Notes: generated by a model from the sequence alone, not told the origin. A stretch of DNA of 64,000 nt from Sphingomonas sp. KRR8 (GCF_023559245.1 NZ_CP097462.1:1054001-1118000), one strand, 5' to 3'. Shown: positions 1-8,353, counted from the stretch's first letter. Translations and numbers: made by a program.

Positions 1-396
1 CAGCGCCGCGGCCAGTGCCATGAACTTGGCCAGCAACGGCACCTGCCCGGCCTGCGCGTCAAAGGTCAGTACGGTGGTGAGCCCGATCTGCAGACTGACC
101 AGCGCGCCCGCCATCGCCGCGGCCTGGAACATGAGGCGGATGACCGAACCGATGGCCAGACCCGTGAGAAGTTCCGCGACCAGGATCGCGAGCAGGGCGC
201 CATCACTCGCGCCGGCTGAGGGCATCACTGCGGAACGCAGAAGTCCGAATAGTGCAAGGCTGATAGCAAGGCTCAAGACCAGTCGAACCTGACCCGGCGC
301 GGCCTCCTCCGACAGGATTGGCAGAAGCATCAGCACCGCTCCGACCCGCGCGAACAGGATCAGAAAGGCGGTCGCCTCCATTGGCATGTCAGCCAT
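1..396 (-). CDS. fliR: Flagellar export protein FliR (partial, C-terminus beyond window)
   Basis: Integral membrane component of the flagellar type III export gate, working with FliP and FliQ. The frame stays open to the window edge and gives about 132 residues, very hydrophobic, with an N-terminal segment (ATAFLILFARVGAVLMLLP) typical of FliR and a later LTGLAIGSVIRLMFQAA stretch. It follows fliQ and overlaps its stop by 8 bases if the ATG at 396 is used; in-frame ATGs at 387 and 381 are alternatives. The last gene seen of flgC-fliE-fliQ-fliR. Identity rests on hydrophobic pattern plus operon position. Confidence 0.85.
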   Translation of the reverse strand, partial: MADMPMEATAFLILFARVGAVLMLLPILSEEAAPGQVRLVLSLAISLALFGLLRSAVMPSAGASDGALLAILVAELLTGLAIGSVIRLMFQAAAMAGALVSLQIGLTTVLTFDAQAGQVPLLAKFMALAAAL

Positions 397-652
397 GGAC
401 GATCGCCGCCTGCACGGTCCGCATGAAGACGGCCATCGACTGGCCCATCAGCGGCAGGGACATCAGCAGCACCGTGCCCATGACCAGCAGCTTGGGCACG
501 AAGGTCAGGGTCATTTCCTGCACCTGCGTCAGTGCCTGCAACAGGCTGATCAGCACGCCGGTGATCAGCGCTGCGATCAGCAGCGGACCGGCGATGGTCA
601 GGAACAGCATGGCCGCCGCGCGGCACAGTCCCATGATGGCGCCAGCCTCCAT
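389..652 (-). CDS. fliQ: Flagellar export protein FliQ
   Basis: Small export-gate subunit of 87 residues, the usual FliQ length. Two long membrane segments are seen (about residues 13-36 and 50-70), with the family-like LISLLQALTQVQEMTLTFVPKL core between them. It lies 3 bases after fliE and runs into fliR, so the three are surely cotranscribed. Assembles in the inner membrane at the base of the flagellum with FliP and FliR; fliP itself is encoded nearby on the other strand. Confidence 0.93.
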   Translation of the reverse strand: MEAGAIMGLCRAAAMLFLTIAGPLLIAALITGVLISLLQALTQVQEMTLTFVPKLLVMGTVLLMSLPLMGQSMAVFMRTVQAAIVHG

Positions 653-655
653 GGT

Positions 656-961
656 TCAGATCTGCATCCGCATGATATCCTGGTAGGCGCTGACCACCCG
701 GTCGCGCACCGAAACCACCGTATCAAGGGCAAGTTCGGCGGCGCTGACGGCGGTGACCACGTCGACCAGGTCGCCCTTGCCGGCGACCTGCGCCGCCGTC
801 GCCTGGTCTGCGGCCTTGAGGCTCTTGCCGGCGTCGCCGACCATGTCGCCGACGAGACTGGCGAAGCCGCCACCGTCGCCAGCCTTGCTCGATTCTGCCG
901 CTGTGCCACCGCCAAGCACGCGCGAGTAAGCGGCCAGCCCGGATACTTGATTGATCGACAT
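656..961 (-). CDS. fliE: Flagellar hook-basal body protein FliE
   Basis: 101 residues, normal for FliE, which joins the MS ring or export gate to the proximal rod. The C-terminal half (VSAAELALDTVVSVRDRVV, then SAYQDIMRMQI) carries the diagnostic FliE ending. An AGGAG ribosome-binding site lies six bases before the ATG at 961. Second gene of the flgC-fliE-fliQ-fliR unit, separated from flgC by 8 bases. Confidence 0.94.
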   Translation of the reverse strand: MSINQVSGLAAYSRVLGGGTAAESSKAGDGGGFASLVGDMVGDAGKSLKAADQATAAQVAGKGDLVDVVTAVSAAELALDTVVSVRDRVVSAYQDIMRMQI

Positions 962-969
962 GATCGCTC

Positions 970-1359
970 CTACTTGAGCAGGTCGAGGGTGCGCGCCGTC
1001 ATGCTGCGCGCCGCCTCGATCGTGTTGAGATTGGCTTCGTAGCTGCGCTGCGCGGCGCGCATGTCGGCCGCTTCGACGAGCCCGTTGACGTTGGGCTGGA
1101 GCACATAGCCCTGCGCATCGGCGGCGGGATGGCCAGGCTGGTAGATGCGCGGAAACGGGCTCTTGTCGGAGCTTACCCCGCTTACCGACACGCCATCTTC
1201 GGTCGGCTTGAACTCCACCAGCTTGCGCCGGTACGGCGAACCGCCCGGCGTGGCTGCCACCGAGTCCGAGTTGGCGAGGTTTTCGGCGACGATGCGCATC
1301 CGCAATGATTGAGCGCGCAGGCCAGATGCCGCGATCCGCGTGATGTCGGTAAGATCCAT
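970..1359 (-). CDS. flgC: Flagellar proximal rod protein FlgC
   Basis: Rod protein of 129 residues. The N-terminal rod motif (ITRIAASGLRAQSLRMRIVAE followed by NLANSDS) and C-terminal heptad region with MRAAQRSYEANLNTIE are those of FlgC. I chose the ATG at 1359 because a GGGAG ribosome-binding site lies six to seven bases upstream and the protein then begins MDLTDI, as in relatives; an ATG at 1392 is in frame but has no such site. flgB, the common partner just upstream, is absent: the divergent neighbour is fliN. Confidence 0.94.
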   Translation of the reverse strand: MDLTDITRIAASGLRAQSLRMRIVAENLANSDSVAATPGGSPYRRKLVEFKPTEDGVSVSGVSSDKSPFPRIYQPGHPAADAQGYVLQPNVNGLVEAADMRAAQRSYEANLNTIEAARSMTARTLDLLK

Positions 1360-1463
1360 GCCAGGCTCCCGTGAGATGCTCCCGGCACTCATGATAGGAA
1401 GATTTTGCCTAGTTCGGGCGTGGCTCCCTGTTGCGGACCTATGATGATCGCAGGGGAGCCTTC

Positions 1464-1697
1464 ATGTCTTTGCTTGCGGAAATACCCGTCGAATTGTCGG
1501 CCATGATCGGTGTTACGCGCCTGCCCATAGGTGAGCTGGTGAAGCTCGGACGCGGGGCCGTGGTGCCGCTTGGCGTTGTTCCGGAAAGTCAGGTCGCCAT
1601 CAGTGCTGGCGGGCAGACCATCGCGACCGGCGAGCTCTCAGTCACTGGAGATCGCGTGTCCGTCACGATCACCGCACTGCTGGCGGAGCAGGGTTGA
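1464..1697 (+). CDS. fliN: Flagellar motor switch protein FliN (short form)
   Basis: C-ring protein. The 77 residues are essentially one SpoA (FliN C-terminal) domain: LLAEIPVELSAMIGVTRLPIGEL, LGRGAVVPLG and a final VSVTITALL strand. No N-terminal extension is present. Start chosen at 1464 because AGGGGAG lies just upstream; an in-frame ATG at 1431 has none. The stop overlaps the fliO start as TGATG. First gene of fliN-fliO-fliP, divergent from flgC. Confidence 0.9.
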   Translation: MSLLAEIPVELSAMIGVTRLPIGELVKLGRGAVVPLGVVPESQVAISAGGQTIATGELSVTGDRVSVTITALLAEQG

Positions 1698-2119
1698 TGG
1701 AAGCCTCCGCATTGCTTCGAATGATCGCGAGCCTGGGACTTGTCCTCGGCATGATGGCAGCGATCCTGTGGGCCGTCCGCCGCTTCGATATCAGGCTGCC
1801 GGGGCGCTCGTGTTCGGCCGCTCGCCTCCAAGTGATGGAACGGCTCAGCCTCGACCCCAAGAACATGGTGGTGATCCTCCGCCGCGATCACGTCGAGCAT
1901 CTGCTGATCCTCGGACCGGCAGGGGCAATGACGATCGAGGGAACAATCAAACCCTCGAAATGCTCGGCCAATCGACCCGGCAGCGAACCGCCGCGAGCAT
2001 CGCCAACGGTCAGCCGCCCGAACTTCGCCATGCTCGTCAAGCAGCATCTGCTGGCGTCGCGCCGGCGGCTTGGCTCAGTTGATCAACCAACCCTTGGCGC
2101 GCCATGCGACATCGCCTGA
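1697..2119 (+). CDS. fliO: Flagellar biosynthesis protein FliO
   Basis: Membrane-anchored FliO/FliZ-family protein, a chaperone for FliP assembly. One membrane segment near residues 7-28, then a cytoplasmic domain with LQVMERLSLDPKNMVVILRR and HLLILGPAG, matching the family core. 140 residues. The C-terminal 40 residues are low-complexity and poorly conserved in the family. Starts within the fliN stop and overlaps fliP by 16 bases. Confidence 0.88.
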   Translation: MEASALLRMIASLGLVLGMMAAILWAVRRFDIRLPGRSCSAARLQVMERLSLDPKNMVVILRRDHVEHLLILGPAGAMTIEGTIKPSKCSANRPGSEPPRASPTVSRPNFAMLVKQHLLASRRRLGSVDQPTLGAPCDIA

Positions 2120-2847
2120 CCGCTCTCCTTGCGCTCGGCCTGATGGCGCTGCCCTCGCCGGTCTTTGCAAAGGCCGCGGCCACGGCTTCGATCAATCTCG
2201 GGGATGGCCCGGTGGGCGGGCGCGCGATTTCGCTGGTACTGATGCTGACGGTGCTGAGCCTCGCACCCGGCATCCTCATGACGATCACCAGTTTCACCCG
2301 GATCGTCGTCGCCCTGTCGCTGCTGCGTACCGGAATCGGCGCACCGGGCGTACCGCCCAATCCGGTCATCATCAGCCTGGCGCTGTTTCTTTCCTTGTTC
2401 GTCATGCAGCCGACGTTCGAGGCGGCCTGGCACGATGGCGTGCAGCCTTACAATGCCGGCCGCATTTCCGAGCAGCAGGCATTCGAGAAGACCGCGGCTC
2501 CGTTCCGCAGCTTCATGCTCGGCCAGGTTCGTCGCGAGGATCTTGCGCTCTTCACGCGCCTTGCGAAGACGCAGCCGAAAGCGCCGGCGGACATAAGCCT
2601 CGCAACCCTGGTGCCGGCGTTCATGATCAGCGAACTTCGCCGGGCGTTCGAGATCGGCTTCCTTCTGCTGCTGCCGTTTCTCGTGATCGACCTCGCCGTT
2701 GCAGCAGTGTTGATGGCCATGGGCATGATGATGCTGCCGCCTTCCTCGATCAGCCTGCCCGTCAAGATCATCTTCTTCGTGCTGGTTGATGGCTGGGCAT
2801 TGGTCGCCGGTTCACTCGTCCAGAGCTTCGCCCACGGCGGCGGATAG
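2104..2847 (+). CDS. fliP: Flagellar export gate protein FliP
   Basis: 247 residues. A signal peptide (MRHRLTALLALGLMALPSPVFA) is followed by the strongly conserved FliP segment LAPGILMTITSFTRIVVALS, LLRTGIGAPGVPPN and a C-terminal membrane region with VLMAMGMMMLPPSSISLP. FliP forms the pentameric core of the type III export gate. The gene overlaps fliO and ends 2 bases before the convergent PilZ gene. Confidence 0.96.
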   Translation: MRHRLTALLALGLMALPSPVFAKAAATASINLGDGPVGGRAISLVLMLTVLSLAPGILMTITSFTRIVVALSLLRTGIGAPGVPPNPVIISLALFLSLFVMQPTFEAAWHDGVQPYNAGRISEQQAFEKTAAPFRSFMLGQVRREDLALFTRLAKTQPKAPADISLATLVPAFMISELRRAFEIGFLLLLPFLVIDLAVAAVLMAMGMMMLPPSSISLPVKIIFFVLVDGWALVAGSLVQSFAHGGG

Positions 2848-2848
2848 A

Positions 2849-3472
2849 TCAGCCCTGGCGCTGGAACCCGCCGGACCGCGCAACCAGCCAGTCGGCCAGC
2901 AGGTCGAAGCCGAGCGGCTCTGCGAATGCTATCCCGACATCTTCTCGCACCCACCGCACGATGCCGAGCTTCAGCGGCAAGCCAGGCACCAGCAACAGCA
3001 GACGTTCGCCAACATGGGTATGGAACGGTAACGATACCTTGGCTCCGCCCTGGCTGATGTCGCGCAGCGTCGCCTCGGCGCGCCCGTCCGCCATCCGGAC
3101 CTCCAGCGGGCAGTCCATCTGCAAGCGCGGGCCGCGCGGTTGCTGCTCGCGCCTGATACGGCTTGGGCGTCGCCCGGCACACGGCAGCAATCCGTCCATC
3201 ACCTCGGGCACGTCGAAGGCAAGTCCGGCACGTCCCGCGCGAGTCCAGACGATCCGCCCTGCGACCACCCGTTGCTGGCGCAGCTCCACTTCGACATGGT
3301 CACCGCATTCCAGCGCCAAGCGGGTCTCCAGCATCAGCCCACCCGGCGAAATATTGCGAATGCGGCAGAGCCCCTCGACCCCGCGTACACGCACCTTCGC
3401 CACGGTGAGCATGGTCACGGTGCGTTGGGCCCGTTCCATGATCTTGCGCTCTGGGTGAAAGGGAGCGTTCAT
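2849..3472 (-). CDS. Tandem PilZ-domain protein
   Basis: 207 residues with two PilZ-like halves. The first has NISPGG (about residues 40-45), the second DISQGG (about 140-145), the N/DxSxxG half of the c-di-GMP site. A clean RxxxR partner motif directly before the first strand is missing in both halves, so ligand binding is uncertain. Last gene of the motA-che-motB operon; its ATG overlaps the stop of the FliL-like gene as ATGA. The position suggests a YcgR-like brake or other motor-associated role, which is inference. Confidence 0.8.
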   Translation of the reverse strand: MNAPFHPERKIMERAQRTVTMLTVAKVRVRGVEGLCRIRNISPGGLMLETRLALECGDHVEVELRQQRVVAGRIVWTRAGRAGLAFDVPEVMDGLLPCAGRRPSRIRREQQPRGPRLQMDCPLEVRMADGRAEATLRDISQGGAKVSLPFHTHVGERLLLLVPGLPLKLGIVRWVREDVGIAFAEPLGFDLLADWLVARSGGFQRQG

Positions 3473-3915
3473 GACGTGCGTGCCTCCGTGATGGCCACCT
3501 GGATAATCGTGCCGCGACCCAGTGCTTGGTCAGCACAGCGCTGCACCAGCAGTCGAAAGTTGGAGAGGTCCGGAAGCCGCCCGTCGGCGCCGGACGCAAG
3601 CGGCGTTCGGTAGGTCTGCAGGTTGACCGCGTTCAACAGCAGCGGAAGCCGCTCCTTGACCGCCTCGCCCGTCCCCGGGGCCACCCGTAATTGCAGCTTG
3701 AGGGAAGCGTAGCCGGCAAGCTGCCCGTCGCTGAAGACCAGCGGAAGCAGCACGTCGACCGGCACAAATTCCGGCGTTTCCTTGAGGTCCGGCGATCCGG
3801 GCCTGTCGCTTGCGGCCGTCGGCGCCTGCGGATGAAGCAAGGTCACGGCGAAAGCGCTCGCGGCACCGGCGGCACATCCACCGCTCACCACCAGTAGGAG
3901 GAGGAAGACGCGCAT
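3469..3915 (-). CDS. Probable FliL-like flagellar basal-body-associated protein
   Basis: 148 residues: an N-terminal membrane anchor (about residues 2-25, with a Cys in SGGCAAG), a linker, then a domain with VKERLPLLLNAVNLQTY and a final GRGTIIQVAITEA strand. This fits the FliL layout (pilus-like stomatin fold beside the stator), but similarity is weak. It sits directly after motB, where a stator-associated FliL would be expected. A GTG at 3918 is an alternative start. Could also be an unrelated operon-specific protein. Confidence 0.6.
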   Translation of the reverse strand: MRVFLLLLVVSGGCAAGAASAFAVTLLHPQAPTAASDRPGSPDLKETPEFVPVDVLLPLVFSDGQLAGYASLKLQLRVAPGTGEAVKERLPLLLNAVNLQTYRTPLASGADGRLPDLSNFRLLVQRCADQALGRGTIIQVAITEARTS

Positions 3916-3921
3916 CACTGG

Positions 3922-4794
3922 TCAGAACCGGAAACTGACGTCGCGCGGCAGCGGCGAGCTGTCGGCGAGCAGGACAATGGTGATGCGCCGGTTCTCGGGC
4001 CGGAGCGGCTGGTCCGGATAGACAGGCTGGGTCGCTGCCAATGCGACCACTTCGGAGAAGCGGTCCGGCGTCAGTCCGCCAGCGATCAGCGCGTCGCGCG
4101 CGGCAAGGGCACGGTCAGCCGACAGGTGCCAGTTGGACGTGCTTTGACCGCCCTGCCCGTCGGTATGGCCCTCGATCGCGATCTGGACGCTGGACGTCGC
4201 CAATTTGCGCGCGATCTGGCCGAGCAGCACGGCCGCGTAGGGGTTCAGCGTCGCGGTGCCGGGCCGGAACATGGCATGGCCGTCATCGTCCATCAGGCTG
4301 ACTCGGAGACCCTCGCGTGCCTGCTCCATCTGGATGCGCTGCTGGTCGGCCCGGGGAACGCTGGTCGGCTGAAGCAGGAGCTTCAATTCCTCGGCAACCA
4401 CACGCACGCTCGCGTCCGGAACCTTGGCGCTTCCCGACTTGCTCTGCGCGTAGGAAGTCGGCGAGGAAGGGTGACCGTCGCGTGAAGGATCGCTCGCCTG
4501 TGCCCGCATCTGCTGGGCGCCAAGACCCGGCTTGCTACTTGGAACGGTTTCGATTGTTTCGCCCGGCTTGGCGCTGGCGCTGGACGGCGAGAAATATTGC
4601 GCCAGACCCTTCAGCCGGTCCTTGTCCGGATTGGCGAGCAGCCACAGCAGCATGAAGAATGCCATCATCGCCGTCACGAAGTCGGCATAGGCAACCTTCC
4701 ACGCCCCGCCGTGGTGACCGCCGCCGACCACCTTTTTCACACGGCGAATGACGATCGGCCGCACGTCGACCGCGGGCTTGGCGCGCGTCGCCAT
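3922..4794 (-). CDS. motB: Flagellar motor stator protein MotB
   Basis: 290 residues. A single membrane helix near residues 33-53 contains the proton-channel aspartate (AYADFVTAMMAFFMLLWLL, Asp38), followed by the plug region and a periplasmic OmpA-like peptidoglycan-binding domain (IAIEGHTDGQ; final RPENRRITIVLL). It would pair with MotA encoded at 11028-11936, at the other end of the same operon, with all che genes in between. One base separates it from the 96-residue gene upstream. Confidence 0.95.
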   Translation of the reverse strand: MATRAKPAVDVRPIVIRRVKKVVGGGHHGGAWKVAYADFVTAMMAFFMLLWLLANPDKDRLKGLAQYFSPSSASAKPGETIETVPSSKPGLGAQQMRAQASDPSRDGHPSSPTSYAQSKSGSAKVPDASVRVVAEELKLLLQPTSVPRADQQRIQMEQAREGLRVSLMDDDGHAMFRPGTATLNPYAAVLLGQIARKLATSSVQIAIEGHTDGQGGQSTSNWHLSADRALAARDALIAGGLTPDRFSEVVALAATQPVYPDQPLRPENRRITIVLLADSSPLPRDVSFRF

Positions 4795-4795
4795 G

Positions 4796-5086
4796 TCAGG
4801 CCGCCTTGAGCACGGCCTTAAGCCGTGTCTGCAACCTCTCGAGCCGGACCTGCTCGACCGCGCTGGTCACGCAATCTCCGCCGGCCAGCGTGTCGAGCAA
4901 GCTTGCGCTCTCACCCATGTGCTGCGCGAGCACGTCGAATTGCTGAAGGCGCGGCAGATGACGGGCAATCACGCCTTCGTCGCTCGCCAGGACCTCCGCC
5001 AGTGCTTCGATCAGAACGGACATCTCCCGCATCTCCGCGGCAAGTGCACGGCAAAGAGCTGGCGCAATCTCGGGAAGTGCGGTCAT
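4796..5086 (-). CDS. Unknown helical protein inside the chemotaxis operon
   Basis: 96 residues, not recognised. It is predicted almost wholly alpha-helical: an acidic N-terminal helix (IAPALCRALAAEMREMSVL), a central LPRLQQFDVLAQHMGESASLL stretch, and a basic C-terminal helix (LERLQTRLKAVLKAA). The QFDVLAQ piece resembles the Q-x-x-D-x-x-x-Q pattern found in CheZ-like and other chemotaxis helical proteins, but that is only a pattern match. Its ATG overlaps the cheD stop (ATGA) and it ends 1 base before motB, so it is cotranscribed and probably acts in signalling or motor control. Confidence 0.75.
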   Translation of the reverse strand: MTALPEIAPALCRALAAEMREMSVLIEALAEVLASDEGVIARHLPRLQQFDVLAQHMGESASLLDTLAGGDCVTSAVEQVRLERLQTRLKAVLKAA

Positions 5087-5613
5087 CAGAACAGCTCCAG
5101 TTCTCCGGCGCGCTCGGGCAGGCGCAGCGGGAGGCGGGTATTGGCGGGGGGCGCAGGCTCCCGCACGGTGAGGCAGCGGGAACGGCCAAGAAAGGGCATG
5201 AACTCCACCCGGCGCGCATTCCGTCCGCCAAGGTCTTCATGCACAACGGTGATGTGTTCGGTGGCCAGGAAGTGGCGGGCAAAAGCGCAGTTCTCGGCGC
5301 CAATGTCTCCCAATCCCGCGACAACCTGAGCGCCGCCGTAGCAATGCGCCTTAAGCCGCGAGCGTTCGGCCCCGCGGGCCATCAGCGCATTGATCAGCAC
5401 TTCCATGGCGTGGATTCCGTAGCGTTGCGGGTCCAACACGCCCTGCAGGCTGCCGCCCGCCGGCTGCGGCAGGAGGAAGTGGTTCATGCCTCCGATCCGC
5501 CGTTGCGGATCATGCAGGCACACCGCGACGCATGAACCAAGAATGGTGGTCACCACCACGTCCGGCTCGGCGATGACGGCATGCTCGCCCTGAACGATGG
5601 TTTGGCGCCGCAT
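5086..5613 (-). CDS. cheD: Chemoreceptor glutamine deamidase CheD
   Basis: 175 residues. Catalytic cysteine Cys28 in ILGSCVAVCL and histidine His45 in GGMNHFLLP are both present. CheD deamidates specific glutamines of chemoreceptors and can interact with CheC or CheX phosphatases; no cheC is seen here. It lies between cheY (1 base upstream) and the unknown 96-residue gene. Length and motif order agree with the family. Confidence 0.95.
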   Translation of the reverse strand: MRRQTIVQGEHAVIAEPDVVVTTILGSCVAVCLHDPQRRIGGMNHFLLPQPAGGSLQGVLDPQRYGIHAMEVLINALMARGAERSRLKAHCYGGAQVVAGLGDIGAENCAFARHFLATEHITVVHEDLGGRNARRVEFMPFLGRSRCLTVREPAPPANTRLPLRLPERAGELELF

Positions 5614-5614
5614 C

Positions 5615-6004
5615 TCAGGTCAGTGCTCCGAACACGCGCTCGATCTTCTCCTTGAGCGCGGCGGGCGCGAAGGGCTTCACCAGGTAGTTGTTGACGCCCA
5701 GGGCAGCGGCCTTCTGCACGACCTCGCGGTCGGCGGACCCCGTCAGCATGATGAAGACGGTCTTGCCAATGATCACGTCCTGGCGAACGGCTTCGAGCAA
5801 CTGCAGCCCGTCCATCTCGGGCATGTTGAAATCGGAGATGATCAGATGGACGCGATCCTGACGAACGTCGGCCAGCGCCTCGCGCGGACAACCCTTGTCG
5901 CGCACGTGGACGAACCCAAAGTCCTGCAGCGCGCGTCGGATCATGGCGCGCATGCTGGCTTGGTCATCGACGATCATCACCTTGATGGCGGCGGCAGCCG
6001 GCAT
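5615..6004 (-). CDS. cheY: Chemotaxis response regulator CheY (first copy in window)
   Basis: Single receiver domain, 129 residues. Acidic pocket DD at 13-14, phospho-acceptor Asp58 in IISDFNMPEMDG, Thr in MLTGSA and Lys in YLVKPF are all present. FNMPEMDG is the signature typical of motor-binding CheY, so this is the better candidate of the two for binding the switch. Lies 2 bases after cheB and 1 base before cheD. Confidence 0.93.
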   Translation of the reverse strand: MPAAAAIKVMIVDDQASMRAMIRRALQDFGFVHVRDKGCPREALADVRQDRVHLIISDFNMPEMDGLQLLEAVRQDVIIGKTVFIMLTGSADREVVQKAAALGVNNYLVKPFAPAALKEKIERVFGALT

Positions 6005-6006
6005 GG

Positions 6007-7041
6007 TCAGGCGTCCTTTCGGGGGGCGCAGGTGCGCATCACTGCGTCAGCCATGCGCTCGATGGGGATGGATTGTTCAACCGCGCCGAGTTCGACGGCG
6101 GCGCGCGGCATGCCGTAGACGACGCAGCTCTCGGCCGACTGGGCCAGCGTTCTTGCACCGGCCTGGCGCAACGCCAGCAGGCCTGCCGCACCGTCCTGGC
6201 CCATTCCGGTAAGCAGCACGCCGGTGGTCCGGTTGGCGACCGGAAGAAACGAGCAGAAAAGCTCGTCCACCGCAGGCCGATGACCACCGACCAGCTCACC
6301 CGGAGCAATCCGAATTGATGGAGCAGCGCCCGTGTTCAGCCGCATGTGGCATTCGCCGCCCGGTGCGACATAGACCCTCCCCGGCAGCACGGCATCGCCG
6401 TCACGAGCCTCGACAACCTTGACCGCGGCCTCTGCATCGAGCCTTGCGGCGAAGTTGGCGGTGAAGCCCGCCGGCATGTGCTGAACCACTAGCACCGGAG
6501 GGCTGTCCGCCGGCAGTGAACCAAGAAAGGCGAACAGCGCTTCGACCCCTCCCGTGGACGCCCCTACGGCGATCAGCCGATCGGCACAGGCGCCTCCCCT
6601 GGCCGCCGCCGGCGTGCGCGGGAGCGGTCCTGGGCGGACCCTTGAACCAGCGGCGGTCCGGACACAGGCACGAAGCCGATCGCCTTCCCGCTCCATTTCC
6701 GCCGCCGTGCCCGACGGCTTGCACACGCAGTCGACAGCACCGAGGCGCAGCGCCTCGATCGTCACTTCGGCGCCGCGCGCGGTCAGCGTCGAGCACATGA
6801 TGACCGGCATCGGACGAAGCCGCATGATCCGCTCGAGGAAGGAAAGTCCATCCATTCCCGGCATCTCGACGTCGAGTGTCACGACGTCCGGATCGAGGGT
6901 CTTGATCAGCTCACGCGCAACGAGGGGCTCCGGCGCGGAACCGACCACCGTGATGTCGCCGTCAGCCTGCAAGATCCGGGTCAGCACGGCACGCATGGCG
7001 GCGCTGTCGTCCACCACCAGGGTGCGGATGGCGGCGCTCAT
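6007..7041 (-). CDS. cheB: Protein-glutamate methylesterase CheB
   Basis: 344 residues: N-terminal receiver (DD at 11-12, Asp57 in TLDVEMPGMDG), linker around residues 120-150, then a CheB methylesterase domain with catalytic Ser in GASTGG, His in VVQHMPAGFT and Asp in LTGMGQDGA. It removes methyl groups from chemoreceptors in adaptation. Its start overlaps the cheR stop by 4 bases. Confidence 0.97.
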   Translation of the reverse strand: MSAAIRTLVVDDSAAMRAVLTRILQADGDITVVGSAPEPLVARELIKTLDPDVVTLDVEMPGMDGLSFLERIMRLRPMPVIMCSTLTARGAEVTIEALRLGAVDCVCKPSGTAAEMEREGDRLRACVRTAAGSRVRPGPLPRTPAAARGGACADRLIAVGASTGGVEALFAFLGSLPADSPPVLVVQHMPAGFTANFAARLDAEAAVKVVEARDGDAVLPGRVYVAPGGECHMRLNTGAAPSIRIAPGELVGGHRPAVDELFCSFLPVANRTTGVLLTGMGQDGAAGLLALRQAGARTLAQSAESCVVYGMPRAAVELGAVEQSIPIERMADAVMRTCAPRKDA

Positions 7042-7886
7042 GGCAACGTGCCCGGCTTGCGGTAGATGGTATGGCCCATCGACTCCATCTGCGCCTCGGC
7101 TTCGCCGCCAAGCCGCTCCGAATGGCCGATGTACAGGAAGCCGCCCGGCTGCAGCTGCTGCACCAGTCGCAGCTCCAGTTCGCGTTTGGCGGGGTCATCG
7201 AAGTAGATCATGACGTTGCGACAGAAGATGACATCGAACTTGCGCGTCATCGGCCAGGCATCGAACAGGTTCAGCATGCGCGCATGCACCCGCTCCACAA
7301 GGAACGGCGAGATGGTCGCCCCACCCTCGTCGCGCTTCAGCCAGGCCGAAGCGTAATCCGCCGGGACTGCCGCAACCGTCTCCCGCGAATAGCGTGCGGC
7401 GGCCGTTGCCGTGACCATCGGCGCTGACACGTCGCTTGCTAGCAGGCGAACATCCCGGTTCGCCAACCATTCCCCGGCGGGCCGCGAGGAGCCGGCAAGG
7501 CACATGGCCAGGCTGTACACTTCCTCCCCGCTGGAGGAGCCGGCCGACCACAGCCGCACCGAGCGGCGTCCAGCCGCTTGCTGCAACATCGGGCGCACGT
7601 CCGCGGTGAAATGATCGAAGTGATGCCGCTCGCGGAAGAAGTGCGTGTGGTTGGTCGTGAGGGCGGTCACCATCGCACGGCGCTCGTCTGCGTCCTCCTG
7701 CACCAGGCGGACATAAGCGCCGAAGTCACCCAGGCCGTGCTGCCTCAGCCGCCGCCCCAGCCGCGACTGGACCAGTGTCCGCTTTACAGGCGAAAGGGCG
7801 ATCCGCGCTTCGTCGCGCAATATTCCCGCAAGAATGCGGAAGTCGCGCTCACCCAGCTCCGCGTCACCTGCGAGCGCGTTGATCAT
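7038..7886 (-). CDS. cheR: Chemotaxis protein methyltransferase CheR
   Basis: 282 residues. N-terminal helical domain, then a SAM-binding domain with LWSAGSSSGEEVYSLAM and FDVIFCRNVMIYFD, both CheR hallmarks. It methylates glutamates on chemoreceptors, opposed by CheB. It overlaps cheW (4 bases) and cheB (4 bases). No C-terminal receptor-tethering pentapeptide-binding extension or TPR is seen. Confidence 0.96.
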   Translation of the reverse strand: MINALAGDAELGERDFRILAGILRDEARIALSPVKRTLVQSRLGRRLRQHGLGDFGAYVRLVQEDADERRAMVTALTTNHTHFFRERHHFDHFTADVRPMLQQAAGRRSVRLWSAGSSSGEEVYSLAMCLAGSSRPAGEWLANRDVRLLASDVSAPMVTATAAARYSRETVAAVPADYASAWLKRDEGGATISPFLVERVHARMLNLFDAWPMTRKFDVIFCRNVMIYFDDPAKRELELRLVQQLQPGGFLYIGHSERLGGEAEAQMESMGHTIYRKPGTLP

Positions 7887-8353
7887 GCGGCAAGGTCGAG
7901 CTGGCGGGTGACGCCCAGCACTTCCAGGTCAAGCAAGGAGACCATCGTGCCCTGCTCACCCGATCCGCGCGTCACCAGATGGATTAGGCCGGCAATGACG
8001 CCCGGCTCCGCCAGCTCGATCTCGGGCGCTGGCTGCATCTGCGCCGGGTCAATCGAGACGATGTCGTTGACCTCGTCGACAAGGAAGCCCGCCTGCTTGC
8101 CGCCAAGCACCACGACCAGGATGCAGCTGCGACCGTGAACCTGGGTCGGCTTCCACCCAAGCCGTTCGCTCAGGTCGACGATCGGGATCACGGTGCCCCG
8201 AAGGTTGGCGACGCCGCGGATGAACAGCGGAACACCCGGGAGCGGCGTCGGCGCCTCCCATTCGCGGATCTCGATAAGCACGGACATGTCGATTCCGAAC
8301 ATCTTCTCGCCCAGTGAGAAGGTGACGATCTTGCGTTCGCTGATCTCACTCAT
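7883..8353 (-). CDS. cheW: Chemotaxis coupling protein CheW
   Basis: 156 residues, one CheW SH3-like domain: KIVTFSLGEKMFGIDMSVLIE, then FIRGVANLRGTVIPIVDLSERLG, both standard motifs. It couples receptors to CheA. It overlaps both cheA and cheR by 4 bases, giving a translationally coupled core. No receptor gene lies in the window, so the inputs are encoded elsewhere. Confidence 0.96.
   Translation of the reverse strand: MSEISERKIVTFSLGEKMFGIDMSVLIEIREWEAPTPLPGVPLFIRGVANLRGTVIPIVDLSERLGWKPTQVHGRSCILVVVLGGKQAGFLVDEVNDIVSIDPAQMQPAPEIELAEPGVIAGLIHLVTRGSGEQGTMVSLLDLEVLGVTRQLDLAA

Noticed and set aside
1421..1434. Sigma54-like TGGC...TTGC before fliN
   Set aside because: The spacing between the GG and GC elements is 9, one short of the strict 10, so unlikely to work.
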